The notes under the pieces: model-generated
Database searches by the model: none
What the model was told of the DNA's origin: nothing
The model's input: only the letters and a program-made list of their open reading frames with translations
Shown here: positions 22,854 through 32,535 of the stretch, in pieces
Numbering within the stretch: the first letter of the stretch is position 1
Layout: each line of letters starts with the position of its first letter
Translations under genes and position numbers: made by a program
Source of the DNA: Bacteroidaceae bacterium
GTDB lineage: Bacteria > Bacteroidota > Bacteroidia > Bacteroidales > Bacteroidaceae
Reading direction: 5' to 3'
Length of the DNA: 64,000 bases
Assembly (NCBI GenBank): GCA_030843315.1
Contig: JAUUPT010000010.1
Coordinates: 1 to 64,000 of the forward strand

Positions 22854-24272
22854 CTAAAAGCTGTACATCTTCTTATAAGTTCCATGTCGTTGCTTTGAAA
22901 ATAGTTTCTCTGACCGGGTGCTGTCCCCAACAAACCGGTCGAAGGTTCGTGGTGGCATTCCGAGATTCGTAGCAATATCTTTACCTGCTTTCGTCTCGAA
23001 CTCTTCGGGCAAAGCCATATAGACCTTGCGCTCCAATTCTGACAGGTGGATGTCATTTTCAACAAAAAAGTAGAAATAAATCCGATGGAAAACTTTTCTG
23101 AAATATTCAATGAGTAAAATGGCGCGCTGTACAGTGGACAGGTCTATCTGTTCCATCGTTGCTTCACCGTTTCTCCACCGTTCAGCCTGAATGATGAGAC
23201 ACAAACGTCCTAATGCTGTACTAAGTTTACCGAAGTAACTGGCAAGTATGATATTACCACTGTCATTCATCTCGTTAATCATTTGCACATTGGCTTGTTT
23301 CCATTCGGTGAATTTGGCTTTTGCCTCTTTTGATAGTTTGAGATTTTTAGGAATAACCTCTTTGCTATCATCAATAACTGCCAATTCAAGGATATCCTCG
23401 ATGAAGGAATTCCACCAATCCAGCTCCTGCTCGGGGACGTTATCATCGTCTGCCAATTCCAGCTTCTGATCAAGCGGGTAGGCAAACAATAATCGGGCCA
23501 TAAAACCATTCTCTGTTTTATCTCCGTCAATCAGGTGTTTCAATTGTTCAATTTGAGTTCCTCCGATTACAGAGATTAAGGGTTCTGTTACTACAATGTT
23601 ATAATCTTCGCTCTTGCGGTTGTAGATGATGTCACTGTGATTGTAACGTTCGTTCCAGAACGTACTTTCATCCATGCCTTTGGTATATCTTTGGGAGTTC
23701 TTCGTCCATCGGCTAATCTCGTCTTGGTATAGTAACATTCCATTTTTAGAACATTCGAGCGCAGAAACCAGCCATTCAAGCGTATAATCTTGAGTTATGA
23801 AGTATGCTTTTTTAGGTGATTTCGGCTTTTCCAGCCCTTCTTTGTCTTTGGTATTCTCGTATTTTTCTAACTTTTGGTAAAATGCTTCCAGCTCTTGGTT
23901 GTATTGCAAGGCAAGTTTCCTGTTGTGTAGTAGCAAAGGTCTAAGGATTAAACGTGTGGGCGGTGTCTTTCCGATGCTTGGGTAACCAACCATTACGTAA
24001 AACAGTCCCGGATAATCGTGGAAAGTGTTGTTGATCTCAATGCGGAACCGTTTGCCGATAGCCACCCCTATGGCACACAGAATATTGATTCCCAGATAAT
24101 CTTTCTTGAAACGAAGATGCTCGTGGATGGACAAGATGAACTGTCTGGTTCTAAGGGAAAAGGCTTCGACCGGAAATTCTCCCAGTGCTGTTTCTGTTTG
24201 TATCTGTTTTGCATCTGCAATAACATCTTCAGGCGTTACGGGCTTTTTCCCTGCCGTCTTTTGATCTCTCAT
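22854..24272 (-). CDS. DUF3987 (YfjI-type) mobile-element protein
   Basis: 472 residues. MVGYPSIGKTPPTRL near residue 95 is a Walker-A-like loop (G-x-P-S-x-G-K-T) in the position typical of DUF3987 proteins, and LLYQDEISRW near 180 is a possible Walker B. The family is common in Bacteroidales integrative elements next to primase-like and excisionase-like genes; it may be a helicase or ATPase for element replication. The C-terminus (GKDIATNLGMPPRTFDRFV) looks like a winged helix. A 9-nt gap separates it from the HTH gene upstream. Confidence 0.8.
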   Translation of the reverse strand: MRDQKTAGKKPVTPEDVIADAKQIQTETALGEFPVEAFSLRTRQFILSIHEHLRFKKDYLGINILCAIGVAIGKRFRIEINNTFHDYPGLFYVMVGYPSIGKTPPTRLILRPLLLHNRKLALQYNQELEAFYQKLEKYENTKDKEGLEKPKSPKKAYFITQDYTLEWLVSALECSKNGMLLYQDEISRWTKNSQRYTKGMDESTFWNERYNHSDIIYNRKSEDYNIVVTEPLISVIGGTQIEQLKHLIDGDKTENGFMARLLFAYPLDQKLELADDDNVPEQELDWWNSFIEDILELAVIDDSKEVIPKNLKLSKEAKAKFTEWKQANVQMINEMNDSGNIILASYFGKLSTALGRLCLIIQAERWRNGEATMEQIDLSTVQRAILLIEYFRKVFHRIYFYFFVENDIHLSELERKVYMALPEEFETKAGKDIATNLGMPPRTFDRFVGDSTRSEKLFSKQRHGTYKKMYSF

Positions 24273-24281
24273 AATTATTGT

Positions 24282-24632
24282 CTATCGTAGGTGAAAGGGA
24301 ATGGATGTCTCGGATAAAATATCCTCTTCGGTTTTTATCTTGTGAGCTTTTATCCACTCAGTCAATTCAGACTTACGAAAACGCAGACTATTCCCGAGCT
24401 TGTAATACGGAATCGCATTGTTGCATGTATAGCGGTAAATAGTGCTTTTACTCTTCTTCAACAGTACGCTCGCTTGTTCAATGTCGATTTCGTCACCATT
24501 ATCAATGAATAGCATCTGTTCACTCTCCTTTGACTGGTTCTCCACTTGGGTTGACATCATTTCGATGAGATGCTCGATTGCCTGTGGCAAGTTATCGTGT
24601 GTAACTTTGCCGAATTTTTCAACGTTTGCCAT
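24282..24632 (-). CDS. Helix-turn-helix excisionase-type protein
   Basis: 116 residues from the ATG at 24632; a longer frame from a TTG is not supported. The C-terminal half is a MerR-like winged helix of the helix_turn_helix_17/excisionase type: ASVLLKKSKSTIYRYTCNN, then IPYYKLGNSLRFRKSELTEW. The N-terminal half is helical. Such proteins regulate excision or the neighbouring replication genes. An inverted repeat with arms GATGAT and ATCATC lies upstream at 24681-24700 and could be its operator. Confidence 0.8.
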   Translation of the reverse strand: MANVEKFGKVTHDNLPQAIEHLIEMMSTQVENQSKESEQMLFIDNGDEIDIEQASVLLKKSKSTIYRYTCNNAIPYYKLGNSLRFRKSELTEWIKAHKIKTEEDILSETSIPFHLR

Positions 24633-24745
24633 TTTGTTACATTTTTGATTTGATGCAGCAAAGGAAAGCAAAGAACTAATGATGATAATTTGTCATCATC
24701 TAATCTTCAATTATTTAAGATGTCTTAATGCATGCCTCGTAAACG

Positions 24746-24785
24746 GAAAAAGCCCTATAATCTCGTTGTCGGAGATCATAGGGCT
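24746..24785 (-). terminator. Rho-independent terminator of the 24811-25776 gene
   Basis: On the minus strand AGCCCTATGATCTC pairs with GAGATTATAGGGCT around a 7-nt loop, followed directly by TTTTTCC. Stem 13-14 bp with one mismatch. It lies 26 nt past the stop at 24811. Confidence 0.8.
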
Positions 24786-24810
24786 CATTAATGGGCTGTA
24801 TGTATTTGCC

Positions 24811-25776
24811 TTATGAAATGATTCTTTGGTTATATGGCATTGTCGTTCTCATCTCCTTTACGAAATCAGATATGATATTGCCTTCCTCTGATATTCTGTA
24901 TAGAGGGATGATGGACGTAGAGGAAGTACGGGTCGAGTTCCTATAAAGTGATTGGGGATCATAGTCCTTTAAGTCGATAAAACACGATAAATATTTGAAA
25001 AAATCCGCTTGCTTGAGCTTTTTATAATAACTCATCAACTCGGATATGTTATGAAAGAAGTGAGCCACGTCCTGCATGGATAGGTACTGTGGAATTACGA
25101 CTTTATTGACAACCTCAATTTTTCTCCTGTCGTTGATAAAGTATTCAAATATACTTTGCTTGATGGTGGTAATATCATCCGCCGAAAAAAAAGCCGATAA
25201 TGTTGTTGTAATGTAGCGCTCAAGAAATTGCCATGTTTTGCTGTATAGTTCACTGTTATAGTCGTCAACCGTAACCTTTTGGGTAGAAACCGAGGTGGCA
25301 CCTCCCGGATAAAGGGAGAGCTGCGTGTTTATGTTTTCAGAAGTCGTGCTATCAGAAGAACGATTCTCTGGTTGAGAAAGGTTCTTCAGATAGGTTTTCA
25401 GCACCTCATACTTACCCTTGTGGATTCTGTTGAACGCAACATAATTACATTTTTTTGAGACTTCGAGAAGTTCTTTATCCAACCACTCTTTATCATTCCT
25501 ATGGATTTGCAGAGCATCAATATATGCGTCTATTTTTTGTTCGCATGTTTCATTGACTTTCTGAATGGCCAGAAGAACCATGAACCCTAACGGAACAATA
25601 GGGAAAATATAATATTTTAGGTACCATGGGATGTCCAATAGCATTGAGCACGCAATTAAGGAGACACACAATGCCTGGGCTATAATGAAGGATTTATTGG
25701 ATAGGTTTATCATTCTGTTATTGATTTTGTCAAGATAATCATTGATGTTTACTTTTAGTAACCTGCTTATATACAA
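24811..25776 (-). CDS. Uncharacterised membrane-anchored protein, 321 aa
   Basis: Family not recognised. Two membrane segments near the N-terminus (SFIIAQALCVSLIACSML, residues about 29-46, and YIFPIVPLGFMVLLAI, about 56-71), then a long soluble, helical domain. Ends in its own terminator. It takes the place near the element edge where an integrase might be expected, but it has none of the Arg-His-Arg-Tyr features of tyrosine integrases. Confidence 0.6.
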   Translation of the reverse strand: MYISRLLKVNINDYLDKINNRMINLSNKSFIIAQALCVSLIACSMLLDIPWYLKYYIFPIVPLGFMVLLAIQKVNETCEQKIDAYIDALQIHRNDKEWLDKELLEVSKKCNYVAFNRIHKGKYEVLKTYLKNLSQPENRSSDSTTSENINTQLSLYPGGATSVSTQKVTVDDYNSELYSKTWQFLERYITTTLSAFFSADDITTIKQSIFEYFINDRRKIEVVNKVVIPQYLSMQDVAHFFHNISELMSYYKKLKQADFFKYLSCFIDLKDYDPQSLYRNSTRTSSTSIIPLYRISEEGNIISDFVKEMRTTMPYNQRIIS

Positions 25777-26579
25777 ATTTCAGTGCTCTTCAAATGTGAA
25801 AAAGTATCCTGCTGCTGAGTTTCTAGTCAGTTTCATGTCTGTCTGGCTTAATTGGTTGGCGAATAAAAGATATATTCTAAATTTTTTGAACATGTTATTG
25901 TTACCTATGCAAAGGTACATTTTATCCATAAACGCTGCAAAATGTTGGCTGACAAAATTCCATTTCCCCACACAGTTTTACACATCATTCCTGAAAACTC
26001 AAAAAAATCAGCCTTTTCAAACACTTTATCGTAAATCATCAACGCTAAAATTTAAAGTTAAGGCTATACTGTCATGGAGGTTTAAATAACAGCAATTATC
26101 AATTGGGAGTAGAACAAGGCACAACGTTGCACCCAACATGAAAGTTTTTTTCTGACATTACGAAATGAATAAATTAATCGAAATAATAAAATCAGTCTTT
26201 TCTAAATACTCATGAGATCGTCTAATATATGAGTGAAAGAGGAGGAGAAACAACCATACATATTAGAGTCAGTTACCCCCAAAACAAAGGTCTAAGATTG
26301 ATCAATACTTCTCATTTTTGTACCTCAATGAAAAAACAAAAAAAGACTTGATTATTTGAGATAAAATCAGTATTTTTGCAATGAGTTAAGGACATTTAGA
26401 AAATGCGATCATTGCTATATTATTGATTATCAGTATTTTACATTTTCATTTTTTGTACCTCGTGTGTATCTCTCTTTTTCATTCACTGTTTGAATTGATT
26501 GACTATCAGTATTTTGCATAGTTTTTCAATATCCTGCATCGGAAAGTAGGTGATGATTACCAACGACTAGACTAACTCA
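25777..26579. other. Gene-free boundary region, probable element edge with direct repeats
   Basis: An 800-nt AT-rich stretch without a convincing gene. It holds direct repeats: TTGATTATCAGTATTTTACA (26423-26442) and TTGACTATCAGTATTTTGCA (26499-26518), with a weaker relative near 26349-26385, and TTTTTGTACCTC twice (26314, 26450). The base composition and gene style change here, from AT-rich minus-strand element genes to core genes. The repeats could be integrase arm or core sites. No tRNA is present at the edge. Confidence 0.45.
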
Positions 26580-27614
26580 CTATTTCGATATTGCCACCTT
26601 AATAACTCCATCCTGCTTATTTTCAAAAAGATGATAAGCTTCTTCAATCTTGTTTAGTGGAAATCGGTGTGTAATAAGAGGAGTGGTATCAATTTTGCCT
26701 TCTTCAATCAGATTAAGAATCTCGGCGCAGTCGCAGCCATCTACTCCGCCTGTTTTGAAAGTCAAATTCTTGCCATACATATCAGGCAGAGGAAGAAGTT
26801 GGGGATGGTTGTAGAGGGCTACGATAGTAACAATAGCATTAGGACGAGCACAGTTCCACGCCAAGTGGAAGGTATCCTCACTTCCAGCCACTTCCAAGAC
26901 GACATCTGCTCCGCCATGGATGCTGTTCTTAAGTACGCAATCCGTGCAGCTTTCCGGTTCCGTTACCAGCACATCCGGATAATGTTCACGAATAAACTGA
27001 ATTCTTTCGGGAGACTTTTCACAAACAATGATACGCCGTGGTCTCTTCAGCATCACACATAGTAAGGTACAAATTCCGGTAGGACCGGCACCGATGATAA
27101 GAACTGTATCACTCTCTGAGATTTCCGAGATGCGGGTTGCCCAAAAGCCTGTTGCAAGCACATCACCCACAAACAATGCTCGCTCGTCGCTCACTGCATC
27201 CGGAATACGATTCAATCCTTGGTTGGCATTAGGAACTCTAACATATTCAGCTTGCCCCCCATCAATGCGACACCCTAAAGCCCAACCACCATTAGGGGCG
27301 GTACAATTATTGACATATCCATGTTTACAAAAGAAGCACTCACCACAAAAGGTTTCTACATTCACAGTAACCCTATCACCGGGTTTGACCGAAATAACGC
27401 CGGAACCCACTTCCTCCACAACACCTACCATCTCGTGTCCGACAGTTACTCCAGGAATCGCACGAGGCACACTACCATGTTTGATATGAAGATCACTAGT
27501 ACAGATGCTACTAATTGTCACACGAACGATTGCATCGCATGCATCCTGCAGTTCGGGTATCGGTTTCTCTTGCAGTTCAAATTTTCCGCTTTCAACATAC
27601 GTATATGCAAGCAT
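26580..27614 (-). CDS. Zinc-dependent alcohol dehydrogenase family protein
   Basis: 344 residues, medium-chain dehydrogenase. GHEMVGVVEEVGSG near residue 59 is the catalytic-zinc signature. Structural-zinc cysteines are present as C-x2-C-x2-C-x7-C near 90-104 (CGECFFCKHGYVNNC). The NAD-binding loop is LIIGAGPTGICTLL near 173. Substrate unknown; short alcohols or polyols are typical. First core gene right of the element. GC content and codon use are intermediate. Confidence 0.88.
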   Translation of the reverse strand: MLAYTYVESGKFELQEKPIPELQDACDAIVRVTISSICTSDLHIKHGSVPRAIPGVTVGHEMVGVVEEVGSGVISVKPGDRVTVNVETFCGECFFCKHGYVNNCTAPNGGWALGCRIDGGQAEYVRVPNANQGLNRIPDAVSDERALFVGDVLATGFWATRISEISESDTVLIIGAGPTGICTLLCVMLKRPRRIIVCEKSPERIQFIREHYPDVLVTEPESCTDCVLKNSIHGGADVVLEVAGSEDTFHLAWNCARPNAIVTIVALYNHPQLLPLPDMYGKNLTFKTGGVDGCDCAEILNLIEEGKIDTTPLITHRFPLNKIEEAYHLFENKQDGVIKVAISK

Positions 27615-27641
27615 TATATTTTCCTTCCCTAATTAATAAAG

Positions 27642-27827
27642 CTATAAATCCTCCCCTTTGTGCTTCTCCTTCCGCGTATAAAGTTTCTTCGACCGATGCA
27701 CACGATCGGACGAATGGAATCCCGGGCCAAGCATCTCCTGCTCTGCTACCCTATTCCCCTTCTTGACGGCTTTGATATAGTCCTCAATAGAAATGCTTTT
27801 CCTTATCTTACGCTTTCGTGTTCCCAT
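27642..27827 (-). CDS. Small basic protein, 61 aa, conserved Bacteroides type
   Basis: MGTRKRKIRKSISIEDYIKAVKK followed by RVAEQEMLGPGFHS and a basic tail. No known domain. A perfect -7 box (TATATTTG on the minus strand, + strand 27859-27866) lies 31 nt before the ATG, which supports it as a gene. It lies divergent to the lipoprotein gene at 27929. The high charge suggests nucleic acid binding; this is a guess. Confidence 0.6.
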   Translation of the reverse strand: MGTRKRKIRKSISIEDYIKAVKKGNRVAEQEMLGPGFHSSDRVHRSKKLYTRKEKHKGEDL

Positions 27828-27858
27828 AAAATCAATATTGCTGATGCATTATTGGCGG

Positions 27859-27866
27859 CAAATATA
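27859..27866 (-). promoter_or_regulatory. Bacteroides -7 box for 27642-27827
   Basis: TATATTTG on the minus strand, matching TAnnTTTG. Confidence 0.6.
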
Positions 27867-27889
27867 ATTGTTTTCGTGAATACTTTCCC

Positions 27890-27897
27890 TACCTTTG
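27890..27897 (+). promoter_or_regulatory. Bacteroides -7 box for 27929-28600
   Basis: TACCTTTG, matching TAnnTTTG, 31 nt before the ATG at 27929. The two divergent promoters are 23 bp apart. Confidence 0.65.
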
Positions 27898-27928
27898 TAT
27901 CAAATAACAGTGCCAAATCCTCATAAAT

Positions 27929-28600
27929 ATGAAGAAACAGATTGCAATATTGACCGCCGCCCTGCTGATGCTGGCAAGTTGCGGCACGGGCCGAATGGCA
28001 TCGGGCGACCCCGGTGCCGTGCTGGCAGGAGCTGCCATAGGCGGCAACGTGGGTAGCGCCATAGGTGGACTGATAGGCGATAGTAACGGTGGATGGAGAG
28101 GTGGATACCGGGGCTCCGCCATCGGCAGCATCATCGGCACCGTGGCAGGAGCCGCCATTGCCAATGCCGCCACCGCACCCAAGAAGCAGGAAGAATATAG
28201 CTACCGCATAGAGCCGTCACCGCGCGCCGGAAGGCAAGAGATGCCGTCCGCCGTGGGCTACCTGCGGATACACAACATACGCTTCATTGACGATAGCCGC
28301 GACCATGTGATCAACTCGAACGAGCATTGCAAAGTGATTTTTGAAATCGTAAACGAAGGAGACCGGACGGCCTACAACGTGGTGCCCGTAGTGGCGGAAA
28401 CCAGCGGGATGAAGCGCATCTACATCTCGCCATCCGTCATGATAGAGCAGATGGCGCCCGGAGACGGGATGAAGTACACCGCCAGCATCCATGCCGGAGA
28501 GCGGATAAAGACGGGCAACATCACCCTGCACATTGCCGTGTCCGACGAGTATGGAAACGAATACGACTGGCAGGAGTTCTCGCTGCCTACCCAGCGGTAA
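27929..28600 (+). CDS. Glycine-zipper lipoprotein
   Basis: 223 residues with a lipoprotein signal (MKKQIAILTAALLMLASCGT; cysteine 18). Residues about 27-83 are a glycine-zipper region rich in G-x-x-x-G and Ala (GAAIGGNVGSAIGG, SAIGSIIGTVAGAAIA), which can insert in or pack against membranes. The C-terminal part (YLRIHNIRFIDDS, VIFEIVNEGDRTAYN) looks like an Ig-like beta-sandwich. Probably an outer-membrane lipoprotein; no specific function. Confidence 0.8.
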   Translation: MKKQIAILTAALLMLASCGTGRMASGDPGAVLAGAAIGGNVGSAIGGLIGDSNGGWRGGYRGSAIGSIIGTVAGAAIANAATAPKKQEEYSYRIEPSPRAGRQEMPSAVGYLRIHNIRFIDDSRDHVINSNEHCKVIFEIVNEGDRTAYNVVPVVAETSGMKRIYISPSVMIEQMAPGDGMKYTASIHAGERIKTGNITLHIAVSDEYGNEYDWQEFSLPTQR

Positions 28601-28644
28601 ACGCGCACGTCAACAAGATGGTATGAACCAAGCAGATAAAGACA

Positions 28645-28797
28645 ATGGCAGATAACTACCTCGAAAAGCAAATGGAGCAGTACCAAGCCCGGAAAGCGGC
28701 TTGGGAAAGGGAACGGAAATATGGCAAGAAGAAGGTGCACACGCGCCAACAATCCCCAAAGCCGGAAGAAAAGGGTGAGCCAAAACAGACCTTATAA
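28645..28797 (+). CDS. Small charged protein, 50 aa
   Basis: ATG at 28645, stop TAA at 28795-28797: MADNYLEKQMEQYQARKAAW, then RERKYGKKKVHTRQ and a charged tail. Too short for common length cut-offs but with a helical, amphipathic pattern and codon use like its neighbours. It follows the lipoprotein gene by 44 nt and may share its transcript. Function unknown. Confidence 0.55.
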   Translation: MADNYLEKQMEQYQARKAAWERERKYGKKKVHTRQQSPKPEEKGEPKQTL

Positions 28798-28819
28798 CAT
28801 ATAATAAACTGGCATACCC

Positions 28820-29677
28820 TTATTTGAAAGCCGGTGGCGGCAGATGCATCCCCGCCATCGTCAGTTGATGGTCGCGGGCATACTGGAGATAGTGCTTACG
28901 GGCTTTCACGGCATCTTCCTTATTCATGTCGAACGAGGCGCAAATCTCGGGATGTTCCATTTGAAGGGCGGCACCATGAATCAGGTCGCCAATCACCAGG
29001 AGCTTTCCTGCCTGGAAAACGGTGTGCCCCGGAGTATGGCCCACGGCATCCATCGCCACGACATCGCCCGGCAGGGTATCGCCGAACTCAAACAGGTGCA
29101 GGCGCGTTTTGTAGGCGTCCATCGTCTTTACCACCTGGGCTTTTCTATCGGCAGGCATATTCATCCAGGCATCGTACTCCACTCTTGATGCATAGACTTC
29201 AGCATTAGGAAATACTACGCTATCGCCCTTCATCATTCCGCCGATATGGTCGCCGTGGAAGTGGGTGAGATATAAATACTTAATATCGGCAGGTTCCACA
29301 CCCAAAGACTTCAGCCCGGCCAGCAGACGGCTATCCAGCGCTCCCATCCCGGTATCAAAGAGAATACGAATGCCGTTTGTCTCTACCAGGAAGGCGCTCA
29401 TAGAAGCGGGGATTCCATCCTGAAGCGAAAGGCTATCTATCAAGGCATCACTTGCATCCGGAAAGATAGTGCGGGGCATGAAGTGCTCCTGGGCATTATC
29501 TTGAATCCAGGATGCCTGCACCCCATCGAGTTGCAGGGTCTTTACGCCATCAACGGTGGCTTTTGTAGTATCCATACTTACCTCCTTACTTGTTTGTTTC
29601 TTTGCGCCGCTACCGCAAGCTGCCAGTAGCAATGCCACGGATAGGGCAACCAGATAACTCCATGTTTTGTTCTTCAT
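28820..29677 (-). CDS. Metallo-beta-lactamase-fold hydrolase, lipoprotein
   Basis: 285 residues with a lipoprotein signal (SYLVALSVALLLAACGS; cysteine 21). The zinc-binding motif is THFHGDHIGG near residue 138, H-x-H-x-D-H as in the MBL superfamily, with GHTPGHTVFQ near 213 and a C-terminal GMHLPP supplying further ligands. Likely a secreted esterase or lactonase-type hydrolase anchored to the envelope. Substrate not predictable. Confidence 0.85.
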   Translation of the reverse strand: MKNKTWSYLVALSVALLLAACGSGAKKQTSKEVSMDTTKATVDGVKTLQLDGVQASWIQDNAQEHFMPRTIFPDASDALIDSLSLQDGIPASMSAFLVETNGIRILFDTGMGALDSRLLAGLKSLGVEPADIKYLYLTHFHGDHIGGMMKGDSVVFPNAEVYASRVEYDAWMNMPADRKAQVVKTMDAYKTRLHLFEFGDTLPGDVVAMDAVGHTPGHTVFQAGKLLVIGDLIHGAALQMEHPEICASFDMNKEDAVKARKHYLQYARDHQLTMAGMHLPPPAFK

Positions 29678-29922
29678 CGACTCCTTTTTTTTAAATTAAT
29701 GAATATCCAAATCTACGCAAATAGATGAAGTAATACCTCCGGGGAGCGGACAAATTAAGGAGATTTAGTAAAAAAGATGCGCTAATGATACAATTAATAT
29801 CATCTATGTATCCTATTGATACAAAGTGCATGAATAATTTGTGTACATCACTTATATTTTCTTTCTTTATATGAAATTTCATAGAAAATTTGAAATCAAA
29901 ATAAAATAAATCAATTTCAAGC

Positions 29923-32445
29923 ATGAAGAAAGTAGCCTTTTTCTTAGTAGCTGCATTGCTATCGGCGTGTGGCGGTAATTCGGACCAAAAGGATTTGAAA
30001 ATCAATTCCCTTGGGTATTTTGAAACGCAAGGCCTCAATGTCCTTGTATTCAACAACCAGTATAGTGGTGGCTTTAATGATGAAAAGAACTCCGGTATAG
30101 AGATGATTCATCATGGCGTAAGAACCGTAACAGGGGGTGCCGTGAGGCTCTCTAATACTCCCGAGCAATGGGACCTCGTGCCTCAGATGACCAATCGAGT
30201 GGTGGATACATTAGCAAACTCCATCGAAGTTACGCTCAGATATCCCGATTATGATTTTGATTCGCGAGTGGTGGTTACGGGCAAGGGAAAGGCCATCGAA
30301 ATATCCGTTTACCTGGATAAGCCCGTTCCCGAGAAACTTGAAAAGGACGCCGGTTTTAATCTTGAATTCCTACCTTCGCAATACTGGAGCAAGACCTACC
30401 TGATGGACGGACGTGCCGGACTCATCCCCCGCTATGCGGTGAGCAACACCATCACAAGGCCCAATAGCGAGAAGATGAAGCAATACAAAGGCTATGTAAC
30501 TTCCGACGATAGGGGCACCGGCACGTTTATCGATCCCCTACCCATTGAAACCGGCCGCGAACTGATCCTGGCATCCGATACGCCCGAACGTTTGGTGAAA
30601 ATCACCTCGGAAGATGCTGACCTGTCGCTCTACGACGGCCGCATACTGGCTCAGAATGGCTGGTTCGTAGTCCGTAGCTTGCTCCCCAAGGGAAAGACCG
30701 GCAAAGTGCTGACCTGGACGGTGGAAGGAAACACCATCGACGGATGGGTAAGAAAGCCTAATATCGGTTTCTCTCAAGTGGGCTACATCCCTTCGCAACC
30801 CAAAGTAGCGGTCATTGAACTCGACAAAAAGGACAAACCGATGACCAAAGCATCTATATATAAGGTAGGCAACGACGGAAAAGCTACCGAAGTGTTCAGC
30901 GGCAAGATTGAGCCGTGGGGCAACTACTTTAAATACAACTATGTGAGATTTGATTTCTCTTCGGTCAACACCCCGGGCGTATACTACATCAAGTATGGCG
31001 ACATCGCCACCAATCACTTCCTGATAGAAGACAACGTTTATAGCAAGATTACCGATGCCACCAGCGATGTATGGATTCCGATACACATGGACCACATGTA
31101 CGTAAAAGAAGGTTATAGAGTGTGGCATGGCGAACCGTTCAAGGAAGGTTATCTCCAGGCTCCACCCAATACCGACCACTTCGACCTTCACGGACAGGGC
31201 CCGACGACCGACACCAAGTATAAAGGGCTGCAACTGATACCCGGACTGAACGTAGGTGGCTTCTTCGATGCCGGCGACTTTGACATTGAAACCGGCTCGA
31301 ACATCGGCGTGGTGCAGAACCTTGTACAGGCATGGGAATACTTCAAGCCCATGCGCGACGAGACTTTTGTCGATCAGAAGCAACGCTACGTCAATCTTCA
31401 TCGTCCGGACGGAACGCCCGACGTGTTGCAATACATCGAACACGGTGCCTTGCAACTGGTAGCCCAAGCCGAGATTATAGGCCACATGGCACAGACGCTT
31501 TCCAACTCCGTGCTCGACAATTACCATCACCTGGGCGATGCCGCCTCTATAACGGACGGACTTCCTTATAATCCGAACCTCGGCCCGTACGAAGTAGCCC
31601 GCGACGGCCGTTCCAGCGGAGTGAAGGATGATATGTGGGCATTCACCACCCGCGACCCGCGACGTGACCTTAGTGCGGCAACCATGTTTGCCGGAGTAAG
31701 CCGTGCACTGAAGGGATACAACGACGACCTTGCGGCAAGGGCATTGGTACAATCGAAACGACTCTTGAAAGAAGCTGATGAGCTGCTTGCCAAACTACCG
31801 GAAGACCAACGCGGGACGGCAGATATGGCCACCAACCTGCAACTATACATCACCACCGGAGAGCAACAATACATCGATAAGTTCCAGGAACTCCTGTGGC
31901 CTACACTCGATCGTAACGTCAGCCGCAACATCCTGACGGCCCTGCACGCCATACCTCACATGGACGCTTCTTACAAGGAAAAACTCCGCCCCTACGTAGT
32001 GAAGTACCAGGAATATATCGACGGACTCGAAAAGGATAACCCCTACGGAGTACCCATCGGCCTGGGCAACTGGGCGGGAAGTGGAGACGTAGTGAACTTC
32101 GGTACTACTATTTGCTTTGCCAACAGGGAATTCCCTGACATTATAGATGCCAAGAACGCATTCAAAGCTACCAACTGGTTGTTTGGCTGCCACCCGTATC
32201 ACAACTATTCACTGGTAGCAACGGTGGGCGCCACTCGTCCCAAAGAAGTATTCTATGGCAACAACCGGGCGGACTTCTCATTCATTCCGGGCAATGTGGC
32301 GCCGGGATTACTCTTCCGTCAGCCCGACCACTTTGAGAACTACGACGATTGGCCCTTCTTCTGGGGACAAAACGAAGGTACGATTGGCGGGAATACCAGC
32401 TATCTGATTTTTGGAAGTGCTTTCAATAATATAATAGTGGAGTAA
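29923..32445 (+). CDS. Glycoside hydrolase family 9-like lipoprotein
   Basis: 840 residues; lipoprotein signal MKKVAFFLVAALLSACGG (cysteine 16). Residues about 280-370 look like the Ig-like N-terminal domain of GH9 enzymes (SQVGYIPSQPKVAVI). The catalytic domain has GGFFDAGDFDIETG near 446, matching the G-G-x-x-D-A-G-D motif with the catalytic aspartates, and QNEGTIGGN near 820 with the probable acid/base glutamate. The roughly 260 N-terminal residues are not recognised. It probably acts on beta-glucans; no SusC/SusD pair lies nearby, so it is not in a typical utilisation locus. 29691-29922 has no convincing gene. Confidence 0.82.
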   Translation: MKKVAFFLVAALLSACGGNSDQKDLKINSLGYFETQGLNVLVFNNQYSGGFNDEKNSGIEMIHHGVRTVTGGAVRLSNTPEQWDLVPQMTNRVVDTLANSIEVTLRYPDYDFDSRVVVTGKGKAIEISVYLDKPVPEKLEKDAGFNLEFLPSQYWSKTYLMDGRAGLIPRYAVSNTITRPNSEKMKQYKGYVTSDDRGTGTFIDPLPIETGRELILASDTPERLVKITSEDADLSLYDGRILAQNGWFVVRSLLPKGKTGKVLTWTVEGNTIDGWVRKPNIGFSQVGYIPSQPKVAVIELDKKDKPMTKASIYKVGNDGKATEVFSGKIEPWGNYFKYNYVRFDFSSVNTPGVYYIKYGDIATNHFLIEDNVYSKITDATSDVWIPIHMDHMYVKEGYRVWHGEPFKEGYLQAPPNTDHFDLHGQGPTTDTKYKGLQLIPGLNVGGFFDAGDFDIETGSNIGVVQNLVQAWEYFKPMRDETFVDQKQRYVNLHRPDGTPDVLQYIEHGALQLVAQAEIIGHMAQTLSNSVLDNYHHLGDAASITDGLPYNPNLGPYEVARDGRSSGVKDDMWAFTTRDPRRDLSAATMFAGVSRALKGYNDDLAARALVQSKRLLKEADELLAKLPEDQRGTADMATNLQLYITTGEQQYIDKFQELLWPTLDRNVSRNILTALHAIPHMDASYKEKLRPYVVKYQEYIDGLEKDNPYGVPIGLGNWAGSGDVVNFGTTICFANREFPDIIDAKNAFKATNWLFGCHPYHNYSLVATVGATRPKEVFYGNNRADFSFIPGNVAPGLLFRQPDHFENYDDWPFFWGQNEGTIGGNTSYLIFGSAFNNIIVE

Positions 32446-32450
32446 GATAA

Positions 32451-32535
32451 TGTGCTAATGTGATTAATGTGCTAATGACCTGCGGCGTGGTAGCGCAGCC
32501 AATTAGCACATTAGCACATTAATCACATTAGCACA
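32451..32535. terminator. 26-bp perfect inverted repeat between convergent genes
   Basis: Left arm 32451-32476 (TGTGCTAATGTGATTAATGT and six more bases) and right arm 32510-32535 are exact inverted copies, with a GC-rich 33-nt centre that holds a further ATTAGCAC copy. It is followed by TTTTT on the + side. It probably terminates both the GH9 gene and the opposing kinase gene. Confidence 0.7.

Noticed and set aside
22763..23110. Minus-strand ORF overlapping the DUF3987 3' end
   Set aside because: Mostly within the DUF3987 gene in another frame; the rest is repeat-derived (WRFWRYWRF-like).
30538..31752. 404-codon ORF antisense to the GH9 gene
   Set aside because: A shadow of the GC-rich coding strand; the GH9 frame has clear motifs.
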